From a virus: a stretch of 34,800 nucleotides of DNA. The stretch covers positions 1-34,800 of the IMG/VR virus record IMGVR_UViG_3300027754_000253; one strand, written 5' to 3'. How positions within the stretch are numbered: the first letter of the stretch is position 1; each line of letters opens with the position of its first letter. The notes below the pieces were generated by a model. The model was given only the letters and a program-made list of their open reading frames with translations, searched no databases and was not told where the DNA came from. Positions 30,561 to 34,800 of this stretch are shown here, one piece after another. The translations under genes and the position numbers were made by a program.

Positions 30561-30995
30561 CTATTTATTATTTCCAAACACAATAATCATACTATCATGC
30601 ATTGGGGATTTATTATCTACTAGTTCTCCTTTTGTATTTATTCCGATAAATTTTATTCTACCTTTTATAAATCTAATTTCATTTGCATTAGGTTTTATTA
30701 TATCATGAAATAATTTTGTAGAAGTTGATACAGGCAATAACATTACACATAACTTTCCTTTGTTGCTTTCCTCAATAGCTTTTATTACAAATGCTTCTTT
30801 TAATTTTCTATTGTACGGGGGGTTTATATAATTTTTTTGTCCCCATTCTATTAATAATCCATTTTTTTCAGGAGTTATTTCATTTTCATTTAAAGGGCAT
30901 GGATCAAAATCAAAATTAAATTCATCATTAAGTTTATTATAAAATTCTTTTGGAGTAGACCAATTATCACTATGATTTAGATTTCTATTTTTCAT
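30561..30995 (-). CDS. Phage DNA N-6-adenine methyltransferase (Dam-like)
   Basis: A 144-aa protein with the marks of the phage Dam-like family: DNWSTPKEFYNKLNDEFN, FDFDPCPLNENE, the catalytic NPPYNR (motif IV), and IRFIKGRIKFIG toward the end. It would methylate adenines in phage DNA. It is shorter than typical Dam enzymes but normal for this phage family. It is in the early strand next to the metallopeptidase-like gene. A second methyltransferase is encoded at 2539-3804. Confidence 0.85.
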   Translation of the reverse strand: MKNRNLNHSDNWSTPKEFYNKLNDEFNFDFDPCPLNENEITPEKNGLLIEWGQKNYINPPYNRKLKEAFVIKAIEESNKGKLCVMLLPVSTSTKLFHDIIKPNANEIRFIKGRIKFIGINTKGELVDNKSPMHDSMIIVFGNNK

Positions 30996-31012
30996 TTATT
31001 ATTTAATTTAAA

Positions 31013-31291
31013 TTACTTACTACCATCTTGTAATTGCATATCATTATTGTTATCTATTTTCCGATATCCTTCCGACCATAAAGTTTTAGTTAATATTACG
31101 CTAAGCTTTACAATGTCATCTTCTTCCAGTTCGGGTAAAAGTATATGTAAACTTTCATGAGTTAATATTTCTAAATGCTTTTTACCTTTTAAACGTATGT
31201 CAAGTTCGATAAGATTAAGTCCGCAATGGGCCAGGCCCCAAATATTCTCTCTACCTAATTTTAAATATTTAACTTTAATTTTCTTATTCAT
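31013..31291 (-). CDS. Metallopeptidase-like protein with HExxH motif
   Basis: A 92-aa protein containing HESLH at 45-49 within LEILTHESLHILLPELEEDD, a zinc-binding helix as in SprT-like and related peptidases. A third ligand could be the Glu in PELE. Residues 1-40 are beta-rich. The start at 31291 is one base after the stop of the helicase gene and is preferred to the upstream 31330, which would overlap that gene. It may process a protein at stalled DNA, but the substrate is unknown. Confidence 0.65.
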   Translation of the reverse strand: MNKKIKVKYLKLGRENIWGLAHCGLNLIELDIRLKGKKHLEILTHESLHILLPELEEDDIVKLSVILTKTLWSEGYRKIDNNNDMQLQDGSK

Positions 31292-31292
31292 A

Positions 31293-32594
31293 TCAATAAA
31301 AGTTTGTACAGTTGCCGTTAAAGTTAACAATTATATCGCTTAATGCTCCATTCCTATGTTTAGCAACAATCAATTCTGCCTTGCCAATAGTTGAATTACC
31401 AGCTCCATCATCCATAATACCATAATATTCAGGTCGATAAATAAACATAACCATATCCGCATCCTGTTCTATTGCTCCCGAATCTCGCAAGTGTGATAGC
31501 ATTGGTCGTTTATCATTTAATTTTTCAACTTCCCTACTTAACTGACTTAATAATATAATCGGTATGTTTAATTCTTTTGCTAACCCTTTTAATGCACCGG
31601 ATATTTCCGCAACTTGATCGTTTGTACTTTTGTTGTTATTACCTTTGTCAATAAGTCCAATGTAGTCAATAACTATCATGCTTATATCTTTATCACGTTT
31701 TAACTTTCGGGCCTTAACTTTAATAAAATTTATACTTATACCGCTTTTATCTTCGATGAATAATTGTGAGTTCGATAACTTAAAGGTTTCATTTTTATAA
31801 AGTTCACGTTCATAAGGATTCATTTTTTCTTTTAAAAATTTGTAAAGTGGAATCGATGTTATTTGTGAACACATCCTCGCATATAGTTGAAGTTTTGACA
31901 TTTCTAAACTAAACACTAATACCGATTTATTTTGATTTAATACTGAATTAACAAATTTAAGCATCAATGAAGTTTTACCCATTCCAGGTCGAGCTGCTAA
32001 TATAATTAAATCTGAATTTTGCCAACCTGAAGTAAGTTTGTTAAGTTCGATAAAGCCAGTATCACAACCTATTAACTCGCCATCCATTAACTTATCAATT
32101 TTATCTAAGTGCTGATCCATTTCAATAGCACAATCCAAAGCGGTAAAAGTTTTGCTAATAGAAATCTTATTAAATATCGCGTTTGTATTCTTTTCGTTAT
32201 CGGCTAAAAGTTCAAATACATCACTTGTTGATTCTTGGGTTTTTTCTAACAGTTCATTTAGCTTAAACATCATTTTTCTTTTAATGTAAAATTCACTAAG
32301 AATAAGTATTTTCTCATCGAACCTATTTAGGATAGCATCATTAGTGAGCAAGGATAGGTCATAAAAGCTAATAGGGTTAATTCTAAGCGTACTTTCTAAC
32401 TCGTTTGATACATTTATAAGGTCGATAGTTTTAGATGCGTTATTTAAGCTTAAAATAGCTTTAGCAATTAATTGATTTTTTTCATCATAAAATAACTCCT
32501 CGTGAAAAAGTTCCTGAATGTATTTGAATTCACTTGAATTAATTAATAATCCTCCGAGGAATTGACCTTCTAATTTTGTATTTGCTGGAATCAT
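31293..32594 (-). CDS. dnaB: Replicative DNA helicase, DnaB-like
   Basis: A 433-aa helicase. The N-terminal domain (residues 1-150, with EGQFLGGLLINSSEFKYIQE) and RecA-like domain are both present: Walker A ARPGMGKTS (201-209), Walker B region SMIVIDYIGLID, the LSQLSREVEKL block, and the LRDSGAIEQDADMVMFIYRP signature. It unwinds DNA at the phage fork as a hexamer. It overlaps the replication-protein gene by four bases and is followed closely by the metallopeptidase gene, so this is the replication operon. Length is typical. Confidence 0.95.
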   Translation of the reverse strand: MIPANTKLEGQFLGGLLINSSEFKYIQELFHEELFYDEKNQLIAKAILSLNNASKTIDLINVSNELESTLRINPISFYDLSLLTNDAILNRFDEKILILSEFYIKRKMMFKLNELLEKTQESTSDVFELLADNEKNTNAIFNKISISKTFTALDCAIEMDQHLDKIDKLMDGELIGCDTGFIELNKLTSGWQNSDLIILAARPGMGKTSLMLKFVNSVLNQNKSVLVFSLEMSKLQLYARMCSQITSIPLYKFLKEKMNPYERELYKNETFKLSNSQLFIEDKSGISINFIKVKARKLKRDKDISMIVIDYIGLIDKGNNNKSTNDQVAEISGALKGLAKELNIPIILLSQLSREVEKLNDKRPMLSHLRDSGAIEQDADMVMFIYRPEYYGIMDDGAGNSTIGKAELIVAKHRNGALSDIIVNFNGNCTNFY

Positions 32595-33235
32595 TTGAAG
32601 CTTGTTTTTAGTTTTAGGTTAGATGAATTGTTTTTATTGGCCCAGTTCTTAAAGTGGTTGCAAAATTCGTTAAAGTTAAGATAATCAATTTTAGAAGTTT
32701 TTTTAAAGTCTGCAATTTTTAAAGTTAATTTATCTTTTGGAATATTTAAAGATTTACTGATATTTTCAAAATTTGTTGAATTACTTAATTCTTTAAAATA
32801 AGTTTCAATATCATTTATATTTTTATTTATAATTATATCTTTATTTATATTTATAGGATGTATAACATTTGTATCATTTTCTTTTACATTTGTATTCTTT
32901 TCTTTTACATTTGTATTACTTTTGTATAACTTTTGTAATTTTCTTTGTCTCCAAACATCTTTTGCAGTTTCACTCATATTGTTTGATTTCTTATTTCTTT
33001 TATCCATTTCGGTTGCTAAACGTTCATTATAAAAACCATGTTCAGTTTCTATAAATTTTGATCTTAATAACTCGTTATTTGCTACCAATGAATTAAAACT
33101 AAGTTTATCAATTAATCCTCCATGCTGATGCTGAGAACATAATAATCTTATATAAATACCTATTTGCTCATTATTTAAAAACATTGTTCCTGTTAAAAAA
33201 TCTGATGGGTAAAATAAAAATGCTGGGTCTTTCAT
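32591..33235 (-). CDS. Replication protein, DUF1376-like N-terminus (right allele)
   Basis: A 214-aa protein starting MKDPAFLFYPSDFLTGTMFL, with NNEQIGIYIRLLCSQHQHGG and a helical middle (SNNMSETAKDVWRQRKLQKL). A repeated NTNVKE-x-NTNVKE segment (about 105-120), then a C-terminal part LNFNEFCNHFKNWANKNNSS resembling DnaT/DnaD-type ends. A longer frame starts at 33325 but would include a promoter and a hairpin, so ATG 33235 is chosen. It likely recognises the origin or loads the DnaB-like helicase encoded next. It corresponds to the left-edge gene at 1-231. Confidence 0.78.
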   Translation of the reverse strand: MKDPAFLFYPSDFLTGTMFLNNEQIGIYIRLLCSQHQHGGLIDKLSFNSLVANNELLRSKFIETEHGFYNERLATEMDKRNKKSNNMSETAKDVWRQRKLQKLYKSNTNVKEKNTNVKENDTNVIHPININKDIIINKNINDIETYFKELSNSTNFENISKSLNIPKDKLTLKIADFKKTSKIDYLNFNEFCNHFKNWANKNNSSNLKLKTSFK

Positions 33236-33242
33236 AATAAAT

Positions 33243-33294
33243 AAAAAATGCCTTAACTCCCTTTCGTGTGCAGGCACTACTCGGGAAATAAGGC
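33243..33294 (-). terminator. Terminator-like hairpin directly upstream of the right replication gene
   Basis: On the minus strand GCCTTA (33294-33289) pairs with TAAGGC (33255-33250), and TCCC with GGGA form a second stem part (33286-33283 with 33261-33258), enclosing an inner GTGC/GCAC stem. T-rich sequence follows (33248-33243), with the start codon at 33235. It corresponds in position, but not in sequence, to the hairpin at 246-287. Both loops contain GCACAC on this strand. Confidence 0.5.
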
Positions 33295-33338
33295 AATAAA
33301 TATTATTGTTAATTAGCTCCTGCAAGCTATAACTATTG

Positions 33339-33369
33339 CAAATATACTATAAAATTATTTCATATCCAA
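33339..33369 (-). promoter_or_regulatory. Bacteroidetes-type promoter for the right replication gene
   Basis: TTG (33369-33367), 20 nt, TATATTTG (33346-33339) on the minus strand. The same pair as at the left copy (331-361), with the same spacing. It would transcribe the replication protein, the helicase and the genes after them. Confidence 0.6.
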
Positions 33370-33508
33370 GATTAATTATAGTATTTTTTTTGAAGTACCA
33401 AAAAACCACGTATTGTTGTTTTAAGTTATCGAATGCTAAGATAGGGTTGCTACCTTTTATCTGATGAACCATAAAATATTCTTTGAGTGCGTGTCTTAAT
33501 CCAGTCAT
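33347..33508 (-). CDS. Conserved 53-aa phage protein, right copy
   Basis: Counterpart of 339-500. It reads MTGLRHALKEYFMVHQIKGS, with Lys at position 18 where the left copy has Ala. Most other base differences are silent. It lies between the 64-aa Cys-rich gene and the replication-gene promoter. No family recognised. Confidence 0.75.
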   Translation of the reverse strand: MTGLRHALKEYFMVHQIKGSNPILAFDNLKQQYVVFWYFKKNTIINLGYEIIL

Positions 33509-33510
33509 AG

Positions 33511-33705
33511 TTAGTTTTTTTTATTTGTTATTTTTTTTAATTGATTAAATATAGATTCAGCATTTTTACCCCAGTACATATCACATTTATTATCATTAAA
33601 AGGTGGCTCTACAAAATACGATTGCATCATTGATTCCTTGGCTGTATATCTTTTGCAACTTTCTTTTATCGGACAATCTTCACCTTTGCATTTAGTAATA
33701 TCCAT
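33511..33705 (-). CDS. Cys-rich small protein present only in the right copy
   Basis: A 64-aa protein: MDITKCKGEDCPIKESCKRY and TAKESMMQSYFVEPPFNDNK, then CDMYWGKN. Four cysteines (C6, C11, C17, C41) could bind a metal ion, as in small zinc-finger-like phage proteins. It is absent between the leader repeats and the 53-aa gene in the left copy, so it has been gained or lost recently. The leader repeat lies directly upstream of its start. Function unknown. Confidence 0.7.
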   Translation of the reverse strand: MDITKCKGEDCPIKESCKRYTAKESMMQSYFVEPPFNDNKCDMYWGKNAESIFNQLKKITNKKN

Positions 33706-33706
33706 T

Positions 33707-33750
33707 GTGTTAAAATTAGGTTATTAAGCTGTGTTAAAATTAGGTTTTAA
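33707..33750. repeat. Tandem pair of a 20-bp leader repeat, 24-bp period (right)
   Basis: Two copies of GTGTTAAAATTAGGTT(A/T)TTAA at 33707-33727 and 33731-33750. The arrangement mirrors that at 507-550. On the minus strand the downstream copy ends two bases before the ATG of the Cys-rich gene, so it probably serves as leader for that gene. Confidence 0.7.
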
Positions 33751-34730
33751 TATATTTTTCCGTTAATAATTTTTAGATTGTAAAAAGTATAATTACCTGT
33801 TTTAATATCTAATTCGCAGTAGGCGAAGCCAGTATTCCATTTGTTTATTGGCATATAGTAAGGAGTTTTACCACACAAACAACCAACAGAGTGAACGCTA
33901 AATACATCCCCATACATTGAAGCTTCAGTATTACTTGATGTTTTGTGATAGTGGCCAACAACCACATTCTCTAAAGTTTTTAAAAAAGTTCCTCGAGCTG
34001 GATTAACTCCACCGCTTCCACCAAATAATTCATGTCCATGAAGTACAGTTAATTTACCAATACGAATAGGCCTTTTTTCTTTTACTATCTCAATCTTTAA
34101 TTCGCCTAATTTTAATCTATTTTCTAATTTAAACTCAGGATCATCAAAAATTTCGGGTGCTTTTAAAAACAACCATTTCTCCCAGCGTTCATCGTGATTG
34201 CCTAACTTAAAAACTATTTTAGCTTTCGGAAAATGTTCACGTAACGAACTTAAAAAGATACGTGCAGCTTCAAACTCTTGATGAACTTGTCTTTGTCTCC
34301 AGTCTTTTTCATGTCTCGATATACCAGCAAAGTCTAAAACATCGCCATTGATTAAAATACAATTTACTTTTTTTTCTTTACCATAATTAATAGCTTTTTG
34401 TATTGAGTCGTTATCCTGGTAAGGTATATGTAAGTCCGATATGATTAAGGTTCTTGACTGACTAATTTCGTATGGTTCAAAAGTTTCTGCATAGGATTCA
34501 GGCATTACAAACTCAATGTTTTGATCTAAGAACTCTCTACTTGCTAATTTTGATTTAGTTTTTTCACCTTTTTGGCCACGATAATATCTTAGGCAACTTC
34601 TAACAGCATCAACATCTTTAAAAGTTTTATTGTTTTCTGCATAGATTTTTTTAGCCAAAGTCAAAGATGGTAGCTTCGGGAACTTAGTCAAATAAGATTT
34701 AATTAAATTACTTACAAATTCATTTCTCAT
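33747..34730 (-). CDS. Calcineurin-like metallophosphoesterase, right copy
   Basis: A 327-aa protein identical to that at 547-1530 except K61 for Q61. The same metal motifs are all present: SDLH (98-101), GD (129-130), GNHDER (177-182), HGH (231-233), GHYH (259-262). About 40 base differences separate the two genes (by eye, roughly 96% identity), nearly all silent; one instance swaps adjacent Ser codon types (TCA AGT versus AGT TCT). This is long-term purifying selection, not assembly noise within one sequence. It overlaps the NinG-like gene start as on the left. Confidence 0.9.
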   Translation of the reverse strand: MRNEFVSNLIKSYLTKFPKLPSLTLAKKIYAENNKTFKDVDAVRSCLRYYRGQKGEKTKSKLASREFLDQNIEFVMPESYAETFEPYEISQSRTLIISDLHIPYQDNDSIQKAINYGKEKKVNCILINGDVLDFAGISRHEKDWRQRQVHQEFEAARIFLSSLREHFPKAKIVFKLGNHDERWEKWLFLKAPEIFDDPEFKLENRLKLGELKIEIVKEKRPIRIGKLTVLHGHELFGGSGGVNPARGTFLKTLENVVVGHYHKTSSNTEASMYGDVFSVHSVGCLCGKTPYYMPINKWNTGFAYCELDIKTGNYTFYNLKIINGKIY

Positions 34731-34800
34731 TATTTTTTTATTTTTAGTTTATAATTTTTTGCTAAGGTAATTAATTCATCTTTTGCAAATTTATAACTTC
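34730..34800 (-). CDS. ninG: NinG-like endonuclease, C-terminal end (partial, runs off the right edge)
   Basis: The last codons of a second ninG copy. The 71 bases are identical to 1530-1600, giving the last ~22 residues, ending ITLAKNYKLKIKK. Its N-terminus lies outside the window. Confidence 0.85.
   Translation of the reverse strand, partial: SYKFAKDELITLAKNYKLKIKK

Larger units (their letters stand above)
33329..34800. repeat. Right member of the terminal repeated region
   Basis: Corresponds to 321-1600. Offset is 33008 at the promoter end and 33200 across the phosphoesterase; the 192-bp difference is the Cys-rich gene and its surroundings. Within the last 80 bases (34721-34800) the copies are identical. 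Confidence 0.85.

Noticed and set aside
1-34800. CRISPR arrays, insertion sequences, integrase, complete tRNA genes
   Set aside because: No regularly spaced direct repeats, no transposase or recombinase-type proteins and no full tRNA cloverleaf were seen by eye; short tRNAs could be missed without a covariance-model search.

Overview
The window looks like the genome of a tailed, double-stranded DNA phage (siphovirus-like, with a tape-measure gene and no sheath gene recognised) of a Bacteroidetes host, most plausibly a flavobacterium. The reasons are strong A+T richness, almost no Shine-Dalgarno sequences, A-rich leaders before start codons, and promoter-like pairs of the Bacteroidetes type (TTG, 20 nt, TAnnTTTG) at the few places where transcription should begin. 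No integrase, transposase or host gene was found.

Layout. Genes fall into two blocks. On the minus strand, reading leftward from 7082 and, after the repeated ends, from 34.8 kb down to 29.4 kb, lie early genes: a small HTH regulator, many tiny genes, an OB-like or unknown recombination partner, an ERF-type annealing protein, a YqaJ-like exonuclease, a ParB-domain/DNA methyltransferase fusion, a possible nuclease, a NinG-like endonuclease, a calcineurin-like phosphoesterase, a DUF1376-type replication protein, a DnaB helicase, a metallopeptidase-like protein, an adenine methyltransferase, a MazG-like protein and a GIY-YIG endonuclease. On the plus strand from 7140 to 29414 lie a sigma-like factor, a ParB-domain protein with two Mom-like DNA-modification enzymes, the terminase genes, a tail chaperone gene with a probable -1 frameshift, tail genes, the head protease, scaffold and capsid, the portal and connectors, a receptor-binding region and a lysis cassette.

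The two ends are related. 321-1600 reappears at about 33329-34800 with scattered, mostly silent differences; the phosphoesterase is present twice (327 aa, one amino acid difference). The two ends carry different versions of the replication-protein N-terminus, and a 64-aa Cys-rich gene is present only in the right copy. If the ends are joined, the early block becomes one uninterrupted leftward operon with a single divergent promoter region (7.1 kb) and a single convergent end (29.4 kb). The simplest reading is one circular or circularly permuted genome of about 33.2 kb, read slightly more than once around, with the overlap coming from two strain variants. A real duplication is the alternative.

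How it may work: the divergent promoters at 7.09-7.14 kb separate early from late transcription. The early block prepares replication and recombination and methylates DNA; the sigma-like factor may turn on late genes, which share a recurring leader motif (TTTAAACATTAT). The ParB-Mom-Mom cassette probably hypermodifies adenines before packaging. Most noteworthy: the tRNA-like minihelix between the two mom-like genes, the T9 frameshift site, the terminator-like hairpins directly before the replication-gene start codons, the promoter pair sharing one TTGCAA core, and several genes under 60 codons that are easy to miss.
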